64,000 nucleotides of DNA from Sipunculus nudus (taxonomy: Eukaryota; Annelida; Sipuncula; Golfingiida; Sipunculidae), in contig CM049306.1 of NCBI GenBank assembly GCA_026874595.1, positions 61,138,019 through 61,202,018 on the forward strand, given 5' to 3'. Positions 23,942 to 37,700 of this stretch are shown here, one piece after another. Under the pieces are notes generated by a model that did not search any database, was not told where the DNA came from, and saw only the letters and a program-made list of their open reading frames with translations. Numbering within the stretch: position 1 is the first letter of the stretch; every line of letters starts with the position of its first letter. A program made the position numbers and the translations under genes.

Positions 23942-23943
<2 letters not shown>

Positions 23944-23988
<45 letters not shown>
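23944..23988. repeat. TA microsatellite
   Basis: About 45 bases of TA in the divergent intergenic region. Confidence 0.97.
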
Positions 23989-23990
<2 letters not shown>

Positions 23991-25088
23991 AAGTCATCCC
24001 CCCCACCCTAGAAGAAAAATTGACGCTACTGTTATGTACTGATTTCAAAAGGCCGAAGCATAGTAAATGTCCATGCTCCAGGAGAGATCACACCGCTATA
24101 CGTTATTGTATACATATAAGGTATACATGACTGTAGAGCTGTACAGCTATTTAAATATAATAAATACATAAACAAATATAATAAAGGCCTAAGTTATAAT
24201 ATTGAAAACATTAAAATTTGATTTCCTGAAGTTTGAATTATACTGTATTCTTTCATCAAATTTCATTTCTATCGTAAATTAAAAAAAAAAAAAATAAACT
24301 CCAAGCGAATTGGAGAATTTGATCTTTACGGTGGGTGCTTTCAGTTTAAACTTTCGTGAACTTCGTTCTACGGAATGTCAAGTGATATTATTTTAATTGA
24401 AATAATAAATCCATCAGGACTTTAATAAAAATATCAAATTAATTCCTTCAATAGTCATTATTTCACTGGAATCTGGAGGAAAAACTTAGAAATTTGTCAT
24501 TGTTATCTCGTTGAAATGTATAATTACTTATTAAAAAAAATTAAAAAGCTTTTAAAAATTAGATCTATATTTCAAGGGAAATGATAATTAAGATATTTTC
24601 AGTGTTTTCATATGTGATAAAGTTAATTATCACCTAGGAGTATTATTATATTGTACAGAGCTGGTCATAATATTCATTCCGAATATATATCCAATGATCC
24701 AGTTAATACATGGGTCATATATATTTCTAAACCCATTTGTGGCTCTGTATATACCACGTACTGAGCCACAACTTGCATGGTCTAATGTATATCCTTCCCC
24801 CCCCCCCCCCCCCAATCATGTTGGAAAGGTACGACACGAATTACTAGAAGGTTGGTTTTGGTACATTTTAACGCGTGTGATAGGACAACTGTCGGAGAAT
24901 TTGTACAAATGAATTGTACATTTGGTCCAACAGTTTAAGATATGCCGAGAAAAGGTTCTTTTGTTTTAAAGTCATGTAATTCAAAGCCACAGATATTAAA
25001 TATGTCTTGGAATTGTAGTTTTAAATATTGAACGTATTAATTTTTGCATAAATTATATTGGATAAATCTGTATCTGCTTACAAAATGG

Positions 25089-25157
25089 TAGACTGGTACA
25101 CCGCTCTATTATGGTTCATGACCATAAAGCCCCATAATAGAGCGGGGTACCAGTCTA
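25089..25157. promoter_or_regulatory. Long hairpin immediately before the MRPL35 start codon
   Basis: Arms of 26 bases at 25089-25114 and 25132-25157 are complementary at 25 of 26 positions. The left arm starts TAGACTGGTACACCGCTCTA. The 17-base loop adds further pairing (TGGT..ACCA). The right arm ends 5 bases before the ATG at 25163. It may be a stable 5'-leader structure, a promoter dyad, or a small palindromic insertion. Confidence 0.85.
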
Positions 25158-25162
25158 GCAAG

Positions 25163-25196
25163 ATGGCAGCCTCCTTGCTGTGGAAGGTCACAACGG
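25163..25196 (+). CDS. MRPL35: MRPL35 exon 1
   Basis: ATG in a strong context (AAGATGG), eleven codons MAASLLWKVTT plus one base, donor GGTATGTG. Too short for an ORF scan. Supported by phase with exon 2, similarity to the vertebrate MAAS start and its head-to-head position with IMMT. Confidence 0.75.
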
Positions 25197-28100
25197 GTAT
25201 GTGACCAATTTTATCTGTAAGAAATATGGAATGTCAGGGTTAAAGCATAAAGAGAAAATTATAACTTGCGTCATCAAATGCCCAATTTTCTGCTAACAAA
25301 ATAGCTGGATAAGCAAATTCTCGGTGGCCAGGTTAACGATTTCGGTGAAGTAGTCAGTAAGGTGAAGTTTCCGGCGAGCTCTCAGTTATTTGTCCAGTCA
25401 TAAATTTCAGTGAATTGCTGTATCAATTTAAAGGGACGTAATCAAGAGCAATATTAATTAAGCCTTTTCAAAGTGCCTTAAGAATTAGCGCCTACGTGAA
25501 ATTTTCTTAGTCAAGGTAAAATTCTTGGTGTCTATGTCTACGTGGTTCTTATCTCTTGTTGAATGTTTGTATGTCTGCTGTGAGCACCTGTGTCGCTGCC
25601 TGGTGGCGAACCTGTAATGGGAAATTCATGAATTATTAGTGGAGGGTTAATTTTTGTTAAAGGGGCCTAATCACCTATAAAACATGTTGAATTAACACGA
25701 ATAATAGCTTCTTCCCTTTAAAATAAAATTGTACCTGCCAAAACAATGCCCTGAAACAGTTTGCTTACTCCTGTAAATGGGTGTTAAAAAACAGTGGACT
25801 GGGCACGATCAAAGGTGTCAACATAAACACAGTGCATGCATAGCCCAGTCACAACAGGTATCAATCAGGAGATGCTCTGACTGACTTGGCCCAAAAAAAT
25901 GTAATACATGTTCCCGCTGGCTGAAACACTGCTTGTTGAGGCTCAAAATCGGACCTCCGGCCTTGTTATGGTAAACAGACACACGTGGACTGTGTTTACC
26001 AACACGCAGACTCATAACAAGGTGTTAAACAGCCGTATACAAGGTACTGAGACTGTGTTTTTGTATGGTTTTGCTGGGAATCTTTTGAATAAAGCAAAAG
26101 CGGACTGATAGTGTGAATGAATAAGCATTATATTGCCCCTGATTATGTCCCTTTAAGCATTTCCCTGGCATCGAGAAATTTTGTAAAGATTAATCCATGG
26201 CTGTTTATTATCTGCCTGCCACTAAAGCATACTCTGTCTCATGCTTCGCCCACACAAGGATGATCACTGGAAATATAATCCCTTAACATGTTCCTTCCTG
26301 TTAGGAGGTGTTTATGTATATAGCAATAAGGCTTATATATTTAATAAATATAAATGTACTTCAGGTAATGTGTCAGTTTATCTTATTCAGCCCAAAGTTC
26401 AAATGTCAGCCATAAAGTATTTAGCTTAGCTGACTGAAAGTCATCTGAGCTATAATGATCACCCTTTGTCTGTCCTCTGTCCTCCCATGTGTCTGTCCGT
26501 TTGTCTGTGTGTCTGTTAATAGGGCACAAATCATAACCACTGGACCTGGAATCTTCTTACATGACATCCAGAGAGATCCATGAAAAATCTCCTTGGAAAC
26601 CCAGATTTTCCCCATTTCTCTTATAAGCATCCCCTAGCATAATTGAAAATTTGATACCAAAGCAGGGCACAAATCATAACCATTTGACCTAGAATCTTTT
26701 AACATAAATCCAGGGAGGTCCATGAAAAGTGTCTTTGGAAAGGTGAAATTAGGTCTCTGTTTATTAGCACCCCCAAGAATAAATGAAAATGATACCAAAG
26801 TAGGGCACAGATCATAATCATAACAATCTTCTGACCTGACATCCTGACAGTTCCTCAACAGTTCTCCCTATAAACCTGAAATTGGGTCACTGTGACCTAT
26901 ATTCTCAGAGTTTTGAGGTATGTTTGAGCACCCAAGAAATAATGCAAAAAACACACAAATGGCCAGATTCCCCAGGAAAGGCTGATTGGATTGTCATCAA
27001 AGATGGTGTGCTTATGGGTCTTGATGAACTTGGGCTTGTATGCATGAACGATGATGCCACCTACATTATCTAATTTAGTTGCCTGTGCAAGGACATATTG
27101 TCAACATGTCAGTCAGCTGAGCGTTATGACCCATTGGTCACTTATTTTACAACGTCACCATGTAAACAATGATCAGGAAACATTGTGTCTTGGTCATTGT
27201 CAATTTGGCAAATTTGATGGTCTGTTTCTTATAAAATATGATTTAATTCCTAAAATAGTCCCTACTTTTTGTATATATTTATATTCTTCCTATATAAGCC
27301 AGATTAAATACAATATACTAAAATATAACTATGCCTTTATGAAAGCCTTAGATAAAATAAAAGCTAAAGTACACTTTTACCGTAATCAGTGTAAATTTTA
27401 TTGAAATTAATATATATTTGTATCCACCAAAACAAAGTTTTGCGGATACTATGTTTTTGACTGGGTTCCACCGCTGCCGTATTTGTTACCGGAGAACTCC
27501 TCTGAGACTACTGGACAGATTTTTCCGAAACTTACATCAATTATCAGTTCACATGTGAACTGGTGCCTAACTATTTGGTGTTGACCTCTGGCCTATCCTC
27601 TCTCCAGTGCGTCCATCTGTGCGTCTGTTTTTAGTTTAACTTTTTACACATTAACCAACATATCTTTGGACTCATTTGATCGATCAGGAAAAACTTTTGG
27701 CACAAATATACCCTTGGATAGCTTTATAACATACACAAAAATGGTGGCGCCACCTGCAACCATTTTTGCACAGCTACATCTGTTCGTCTGCCTTGGGTTA
27801 AAATCACTCATATCTCTGCAGTGGTTTGACTAATTCACCTGAAATTTGGCATATGTATACATCCTGGATAGCTTTCTTGCTTTTATGACAGGTGGCGCCA
27901 CCTACATTTACGTTCACACTGCAGACATCCATGCTTATATCTCTGGACTGGTTTGACGTATCTTCCTGAAAATTTGCATGTGTTTAGATCTTGCATAGTT
28001 TTCATACAAGATACTGGTGGCACCACCTGCAACTGTTTTTGCACAGCGTCCATCTGTTCATTCGACTTAGATTAAAATCACTCATATCTCGGCGGTGGTT

Positions 28101-28757
28101 TGACTAATTCACCTGAAATTGGGCATGCTCATACATCCTGGATAGGTTTCTTGATTTTATGACAGGTGGGACCACCTACCTTCACGTTCACGCTGCAGAC
28201 ATCCATGCTTATATCTCCTGTTTATACATCCTGGACAGCTCTCTTGATTTTATGACAGGTGGCGGACCTTCATTCAGGTTTACTATGCTAATATGCAACA
28301 CACCTCGCTCTATTCCCCTTTCCACTAAATCCATGCCTCACTTCACCCATCCCATTCTGATTTCTGCGGATACACATAGTCGCATGTTGAATACCCATAT
28401 TCTAGTTTTAAAATGTCCTAGTCTGAAACTTTCAGGTCTGAAAAGTCCATTTTGCTGAAATCATAATGACTAAGGTAGATATGCAGGACTTAAGAGGATC
28501 AATATCAAATCTTAAAAACAAAAACCTCCATTCATACTCCCAAACTTTGCACAGGTTCGCATTAGGCCTGTAAGCCTTGTTAATACTTGTTATATATATA
28601 TATATATATATAGGTAAAGAATAAGAGTGATGATTTTTAGGTAGACTTGTGTTAAAAACGTGTGTTAATAAACAAGTGAGTATCTAAAACGCATCACTCT
28701 TTTTTTTACCTACACTTGGACTACAGACTTACACTGCTACACCATTATATATATGTT

Positions 28758-28796
<39 letters not shown>

Positions 28797-31700
28797 CCAA
28801 TTTGGATGGTACAAATGAGTATTTCTTTTCTTTCAATTACTTATTTTATGTTAACGAGACTATGCTGTGTCCTTTTGCTGTGAATAATTATATGCTGTAA
28901 CACCTATTGTCATCTTATTTCTCATATTTGTATATTTTCAGGTTTAGGCAAACTTTTTGGGCAGAGGACATCTTGCAGTTTTCCTCAAAATGTCCAATCA
29001 GTGGCAGGTGGTCTCTCCGCATTTAGTGGGACAAGTTCATCCACAAGGTCATTAGTGTCTTGTGCATACTCCTCACACAACCATCTCCAGAGGGGAATCA
29101 ACACCACATTATATACACAGAGTACATCAAGGTGAATTGCATACACATCATACTACAGATTACACACACACAATACCACAAGTTTAAACCTTACCTAGGT
29201 AGCATCAATTGTATCCACTTTGCACACTGTGGCATACGCTCCATAAGCAGCAGTTACGCTATGCTCAACTATTCGCAACACTACCCACTGCAATACTGCT
29301 GTTTCCTGTCAGGTTTGGCCACCAGGTGGTGCTGTCTCTGTGGAATTCCCCCAGCATAATATTTAATCAATCACATTTCAGATATCACCAGCACAATCCA
29401 ATGCTCTTCGAGGTATCGGCCCCTTTGCACTGCAGTGGAAAGTGCTTGGTAGCACAGACTTTTCCCATCCCCTGTTGGAATACACACGATGCAATCGTCA
29501 ACTTTCAACAGTCTCTATACTGACTTGCTGGTGTGGCCTGAGATCAGTTATCCCCCACTTTCTGCATATTTCCTTTTTTGCATGCAGTGCTACACAAGTT
29601 TGCCATGGGCACAGCCCTGTTTGTTTACACGCTGAGCCAATCAGATTTCTTCTACCATTTCTGCACATTTGTTTTAACGCAGGGCCAATCAGATTTTAGT
29701 TTATCCAGAGCAAAACTGACTGGAGTTGCCAAACCTGAAGAATCCTGCTATTTCTCACACCGTGTGAGTAGAAGGTCACCAGGAGGTCACGTGCTGTGTT
29801 CAGAGTGTAACTGTGGCACTGCTGCATGGTCCTGTGGGACTTATGTTAATCGACAGGTCTTTATTGAATACATTTTTAGCTCAGCTGACTATAAGTCATC
29901 TGAGCTTTAGTCATGGTCCTTTGTCCGTCCTCCTGCCGTCCGTCCTTTAACAGGGCACTTTTTGAAAGTGTTGGACCTACGAATAAAAAATTTTGCATAC
30001 TGTTAAATGTCCCCAAAACTCCTTCCATACCGAAAATTTGGTCACTAGGACTTCATTCCTTCGAGATATTAAGGAAAAACCTCTTTTTCCATAAAAAAGC
30101 CATAGTTACATTTCAAGGCTGCCTAATATCAAACCACTGATCTGTATTTGATCATATTTAGTATGCATATTCTTCCATACATTTTCTATGAATATACCAA
30201 AAATTTGGTCCGTATTCCTTGTTTTGAATTTATTTGCCCAAACATAATACAATTTATAAAAAATCAGGAAATATATTTACCCACTTAACATGAAAATGAC
30301 TGAAGCTAGAGACTTTTTTTCAGGGATATAACTTTATTTATTCAAGATTCAATTGTTTACCCAAAATTAGATCTGAATTTTGCAAATTTTTAAAGTTATT
30401 AGCATAAATAAAAAATCAGTACCTTAAATTTTGTCCAGCTTTGACTAGGCACATTTTTTCCCTGTAAGCACTGTTGATTTAATTTTCACAGCATATACAT
30501 ATAAGGATTTAATCTTTTAAAATCTGAAATTTCAAAGGAATTGATTGAAAAGAGTAGCCTTTATTCAAGTTTTCATACACCATGTCAAGTGTTGTTTACA
30601 TCAAGCCCATCTAGTAGTACAGCCTTCACTTGTGTTATGTAACTGACTCCAGGCAGCTTGCCTTGGCTTAGCTTGTCCACTATTAGCAAGCTTTTCCTCT
30701 GCCCTGTACTCCCCCACACCCCCACCCCTCTCCCCCAGTTGATGCATAAACTAGATGAATGTTATTATTTTCTGTATTTGATTCATTCTTATTCTAGGCT
30801 ATGCTACATTTTAGATTTTGTATTGTACCACCAGGGTTACAATGATTAAAGTGCACATTTAATTGTGTCCACAAAGTGGTGTACATGTATTGCTATGAAG
30901 GTGTGGATGTTCATTAGATAAGGAATTCCTTAGTTCAGAAGAGTAAAAACTTCACCAGGTGTGCAATTGACTTTTAATTCCAATAATAAATTATAGCTGA
31001 GATAGTTATTAGCACAATGATATTGTTTGTCCCTCATTCAAACAACAGTGTGTATACTTTATTTGAAAAGATGTTTATATTTTTTAAAATAAGTTGTTTA
31101 TTTTATAAAATTTACTGAATCTTTTATTTCGGTTAATAAAATTAAGCATGTACTGAAAACTCCAGTGTACAAAGCCTTTTAATTGGGATTCAAGGAATAA
31201 TCTTGAAGATGCCATGTTGTGGCATAATTTTCTTTTAAATTCAGTTTAAAAATTTGTGATTTAAAAATAATAAAATATATATATGTGTGCATAATATGAC
31301 CAGATATGAGCTTCACCCTGGATAAATAATGATTGCAGCTTAGAACTCTGATATTTTAACTTATATTTTCAGATTTTTTTTACATGTAAATAAAAAAAAT
31401 GAATCTGATAAAAGCTATTTATGGAAAAAGTAGATATACTGTAAAAATAGGCTTTGATATAAAGGTAAATGCATTATTCCCTTGAAAATGAAATAAAGGT
31501 ATCAGTCCTTTCTGTCCACTTGCCTGTTCATCTGTAAATTTTTCATATGCATCACAGTATCTCAAAACTTTTACCGTTTTTCTTCATGACAGTCTTGTCA
31601 GAGGATTAGTTTTGCAATCATATATTAAAAAATTACTATAACTAAGGGCCCCTTTCCTCTTAGCTTCTCATATGCTTATTTATATGAAAAACATTACAAT

Positions 31701-34700
31701 AGAATATTTTGCCTTTGCAAAAATTTCAAACTCGGCTGATTGCTGTAACCCATGGGTCCCTTGTTGTTATATTTGATAAAGCTCTTTAAAGAATACTTTT
31801 GTTTCCTGTGATTCATTATATTTAAATCACTTTTTTATAAAGGCTTTTATTAAATTCTTATTTAATGTGAGCCCAGGGCTTGTATGATTTAAATCACTTG
31901 ATTTAAATTGTGATTCATAATTTAAATCAATGAAAAAAAAATCATAAAAATAATCAAAATTGACTTTTTTAAAGTTAATTGACCAAATGCGATAGATTTC
32001 TACGTTATGAATTACATAAAAATTCACCAACTGCAGATCCTCTGTGACAAAAAATTCAAAATAGTCTGAAATTATCTGTTGTAAGCTTTGTATTTACACT
32101 GACCATGATACATACTTCAAAATTAACACTATCATTCAAGTTTGGTAAACCAGTTTCTTATACAGGACATGATAAACTATCCAGCTGTTTTATTAAGATG
32201 ATTGTCTTCCAATGCTGCTTTATTTTTAAATATACTGATAAAATGTAAGGAAGATATGCAGAAATATTTACTTAGATTCTGATGGATAAAGACTCAGTAG
32301 TGGTGAACAAAACCAGCAATGTTGCTTGGGATTAACATGCCACACATTCTATTCTCATAAACTAAAACTAAGTAGAGAAGACTGACAGATCATTAAAACA
32401 CTGCATGTTACATTATTTTATTATTTTAATTTGATTTTGTTTGGTAATTGGCCACTAAATGTAAGTATGCAGGCATATTATAGGGTTATAGTACATGATC
32501 AGCCTGAAATGACATGTTGGAATCAGGTTGGCCAATGGTCACAATTTAATAACAAAAAACTTTCTGTAAAGTTCCTTTTATTCTACCGGTACATATTACT
32601 TTCTAAAAGACTTTGAAATACCGTCATAATAACCTGCATTATTATAAAACCTGTTAATTTAGTTGATAAAAATAGAGGAAGTGATTAATTCATCATTAGG
32701 TGATTTAAATCAATAAAAGTTGATTTAAATCAAAAAAGTCAAAAATCATGATTTTTAGCTCAGCTGACTACAAGTCATCTGAGCTATAGTCGTGGTCCAT
32801 TGTCCGTTGTCCGTCCGTCTGTCTACCCGTCCGTCCGTCCATAGATGTGGCATGTTTTGAAACCGTAAGACCCAGGAATCCAAAATTCGGCATAATGTTA
32901 GATGTTCCCAAAATCTCCTACCAAGCCAAAAACTAGGTCTTTGCGACTTCGTTCCTTTGAGATACCGTATTTATTCTAATTTGGCGACCACTTAAAAATA
33001 ATTAATTTTCTCAGAGGTCGAGACAATAGAGGATATTTGAAAATTATCTTCCTGCAGAATTTGCGGTGGTCGAGATTTTAGAGGCACGCGGTTTAATAAC
33101 CTTCCCTAGAGCCACAGAGCTGCTCTGACACTCGAGCGGTCATATGAATTGAGTGATAATTTGGTCGTTTATAAGTTTGTTTTGTTAGCTAAACAGTATT
33201 TCCTACAAACGGGCTTCCAACCGTCACATGAATTACACGGTGTCCGCAAATGATTAATGAAACTGAGCTCAATCACTTTACAAAATGATCACTACTTCGC
33301 GTATAGGTACGATGACATAGACGGCAACTCATGCAACTACCAGTTGCTTCAAGTTAACCCACCAGGCGGCGATATCGGCGGGCCGAAAAGGGACAAGCAG
33401 CTGCACCAGGTTGGAAGAAGACTTTATAAAAATAACTGCCAATTATCAGATAAATTTTATTTGCATAATACGTAATAAATGTTGGAAAGTAAAGCCGCGT
33501 TAAAATATGTACGACCGGAAATGGTCCTAGCTGGCGTGCCCTCGATCGGCCCTGTTTTGTATACGCGGTCACCCATCCAAAAACTAACCGGAGTCGTTTA
33601 AACTTAACTAAGATGACCGGTCCAACTGTGTCACAGTTGTTCCACCACGTGTGCTTTCACGTACTTGGTAAATATTATTGCTAATTATCCCACGTGAATC
33701 ACACACGAGACACGTGCGTACCTGGAATGGTACACGAGTTTGCTTTGTCACGGACACCCATTTGGAACTTGAACGCTTTATCATGTTTATATATTATGAA
33801 AAACGCATCTTTGTATCTTCAAAAATTTTATTGCAAACAAGTTTGATGTGGATGCTCAGTGTAATAAGAATCTAGTCAGATACAAACTGCGGTGCCCGTG
33901 ACAGACGGAGGCATTACACCTCAACATCGTCGACAGAAAACATCGTCAGCAGTCGTGAAATTAGAGTCATTTTAGAAATTATGCTTTCAAAATATTTTTT
34001 GGGGTCGAGAAATAAGAGGGATCGCCAAATTGGAATAAATACGGTATTAAGGAAAAACCTCAATTTTTTATTAAAATCCTATTTTCACACTTCAGGACTG
34101 CCTAATATCAAAACTACTCATCTTTTTTTCCTCATATTTACTGTAAATATTCCCCTATATAGTTCCTATGTACATGCCAGAAATTATGTCTGTATTGTAT
34201 AATTTAAAAAAGTTATGGGCTCAAACATAATGCATTTTGTAAAAAATCAGGAAAGATATTTAATCACTTAACACAAAACATGTAAAAGCTATGGACTTTT
34301 TTTCCAGTTATATAACTTTAATTAATCAAAATTAAATGACCTAAAACTAGATAAAAATCTTTTGAATTTTTTGAAATATTAACAAAAATAAAAAATTGGT
34401 ACATTAAATTTAGCCCAACTTTGACCATGGCACGTTTTTTTTCCTGTAAGTACTGTGGATTTAATTTTCACAGCATGTTTTTGCTAGCATTTTGTCTGTT
34501 AATATTAAAAATTTGAAACCAGTTGATCAAAAACTGTAGATTTTATTCAGGTTTTTAAGCACCATGTAACATATTGTTTACATCAAGCTAGTGTTATGCA
34601 GTTTGCAAGAGCTCAGCTCCCCAGCTTCAGCTCTCAGTTCCTATAATTTGGCATACAATTAGATGTTTCCAAAATCCCCTACCATGCCAAGAATTTGGTC

Positions 34701-37700
34701 ACTAGGACTTAATACCTTCGAGATATTAATGAAAAACTTCATTTTTCCATTTAAAACCCATTGTTACACTTCAAGACTGCATAATATCAAAGCCACTGAT
34801 CTGACTTTAATCATATATAATATACACATTTTTCTATACATTCTCTATGCACATGCAAGAAATGATGTCAGTATTGTGTAATTGTTTTAAGTTATGGGCC
34901 CAATCATAATGCACTTTGTGAAAAATCAAGAAATATATTTACTCCCTTAACAAGAGGATTGCTGAAGCTCGAGATTTTTTGTCAGGGATGTAACAATATT
35001 TTATCAAGATTCAACTGAATACCCAAAATCAGCTCTGAATTTTTAGGGAACCTGTGAGCTAATGCGATGGTGCGACATCGTCTGTCGTGCGACATGCGTC
35101 GTGCGTGGTCTGTACGTTAACCATAGCTATCTCAAAAACGGCAGGAGCTAGCATCACCAACTTTTTTGCAAATAATCAGTCATCCAAAAAACTATATCGG
35201 ATTTTGTTTCTTTTTTTTCTAACTGCATTTTCTTAAATTTTATAGGGAAAAAGCTAAAAAAGCTTTAAAAATCTTCTTCTCTGAAGTTGTCCAGCCAAAT
35301 TGTCCAATATTTCACAGAAATGATACCTGGAACAATCTTTCTCAAGTTTGTTCGAATGGTTCCAGTTCGCAGATTTTTGGCCGAGTTACAGGAGGTTGAA
35401 CTTTGTTAACTGTGCAAAAAAGCATATTAAAATTTAAATCTCAGAAACAGCTTAAGCTATCATCACCAAATTTTATGCGAATGTTGGTCACATAGGTCAT
35501 ATCTGAAATTGAGGTATTGGTGGCGCCACCTGCATCGGCCTTTTTTGTATGGGGTCATCAGTGCCTGTATCACACTGAAGGCTACAAAAAACTTCTTCTC
35601 TGAAACCATATGGCCAAAATGTTTAATATTGCACAGAAATGATCCTAGGGTAGTGCTTTCTGAAATTTGTTCAAATGGTCTCTTTTCAGTGACTTTTGGC
35701 TAAGTTGTGGGAAGCTGAATTTAGTCATATGCCATAACAGCCCATTTTAGCTCAGTGGCTACAAAGATCTTCTTCTCAAAAACTACTGGGCCAAATTCTT
35801 AAATCTCACACATTAATTGTCCTCAGATGTTGATAATTCAAGTTTGTTCAAATGGTTTTGGTTCAGTGCTTTTTGGCTGAGTTACGGGAAGCTGAGCTTA
35901 GCCAGTTTGCTGTATCTTCCTGTATGAGTTATAAACCTGCGAAATGTTTTTCGACTGATGCCACTGAAGCCAGTTTGTTAAATATTTTACTAGAATAATC
36001 CCTACAATAATTCTTATAATAATTGTCATTTATGGTTCCACATGAATGATTTTTGGCTGAATTATGGAGATTGAATTGAGTCATTTTACCTTATATGTTA
36101 GCTGTGTGATGCTGTTACATCTAGCCTTGCACCAGTTTATCAGCATCTATTACATCATGCCACTAGACATTTAGATTTCAGGTTATCTTTGGTTAATATT
36201 GACAAGAAAGTTTTACTAAAAGCTTTTAAAAATTTAGATTTATGATTTTAGTTATTCATCATACCAGGCAATGTTACAATTATGGATATTCAGCTCTCTG
36301 TGGCTATATAAAGACAACTGTACGTGGATTATAAATTATTGGTATCCCTACTCAACTTAATTCAAGAATTTGCAATCAATGAGATATATCTTTATTTTAA
36401 TTTTGCATTCAGTATGCATCTGTAAGAATTTTACATAAAGTTTAGCCTGAATCTATTTATAGCTTTGGCAGACTGCCAACTGTGTCAGATTATGCAACAG
36501 GTCAAGAGTTCATTCAGTGCAGCCAGGTACAGGTCAAAAGTTCACTCAGTCTAGACAGGTGCAGGTCAAGAGTTCACTCAGTGCAGTAGCTTGAGGCAGC
36601 AATTTGTCACAGGTCACTCGGGGGCAACTTCCTTACTCACCTGAGCCTTGTCAGCCCAATGCATCAAACTCTGGGAAAGTTTGATGTATTGGACTGATAT
36701 TTTTACCTGTCTATGCGTCTTTGATGGTATTCTCATTTACAAGACAGGTGGTGCCACCTACATTGACTTTTGCAGTATATGCGCCTGCTAATTTCTACAG
36801 AGGAATTTGATACATCAGCCTAAAATTGGACATGTTTATACATATCGGGTAGCTTTATAGTGTAGGTACAAGACTGGTGGCGCCATTTACAATAATTCTG
36901 CACAGTGTATGTCTTAATTCACAGGAGAGGTTTGACATATCAGTCTGACATTTGGCATATTTTTATATCTCTTCATTGTATACAAGACTGGTGGTGCTAG
37001 CTACAATCATTGTTTTATGGATACTATGTTTTCAGTCGGATGCAGACGCTGCCGCCATCGCCGCATAGGTTTCTGGAGAACTCCTCCATAACCACTGGGC
37101 AGAAATTTTTAAAATTCTGAATTTTGATTGGTCACATGTGAACTGCTTCGCCCTCATTTTTGGTTGACTCTGACCTCTGATCGAGTTCACGTTTCGTCCC
37201 AGTTGACCTACTTTTGACTGTTTTACAGCTCCTGAACATAGAAAATTTCATGAAAAATACACATGTACTGACTTTCTTTGCAATACCTGAAGATATTGGC
37301 CTGATTTTTGGTGTGTGGGCAGATAATGACCAGTTACAGATCGAGTACATGTTTTGTCCCAGTTGACCTACTTTTGACTGTTTGACGGTGCTCTTACATA
37401 GAAAATTTCATAAAAAAGTGCACATGTACAGACTTTTTTTCGCAATGCCTGCAGATACGGGCCTGATTTTTGGTGTGTAGGCAGATAATGACCAGTTACA
37501 GATCAAGTTCTTGTTTTGTCTCAGTTGACCTACTTTTGACCATTTGACTGCTCCTGAACATAGAAAGTTTCATGAAAAATAGAAATTTTCATAACAAATG
37601 CATATGTTCTGACTTTTTTTCCTCAATGCCTGCAGATACCACCCTGATTTTTTATGTGTGGGCAGATAATGACAGTTACAGTTCGAACTTGCGTTTCATC

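Larger units (their letters stand above)
23508..25162. promoter_or_regulatory. Divergent IMMT/MRPL35 promoter region
   Basis: The 1.66 kb between two opposite start codons must hold both promoters and both 5' leaders. The strip 23508-23660 next to IMMT is less AT-rich and free of repeats, a reasonable place for the IMMT leader. The remainder includes G- and C-runs (23697-23741, 24798-24815), a TA microsatellite (23944-23988) and AT-rich sequence. I cannot place a transcription start or TATA box with confidence. Confidence 0.6.

Noticed and set aside
29060-29910. Overlapping 85-110-codon ORFs as a small gene in MRPL35 intron 2
   Set aside because: Several frames are open at once, without conserved motifs or splice-consistent structure; likely chance in a less AT-rich patch.
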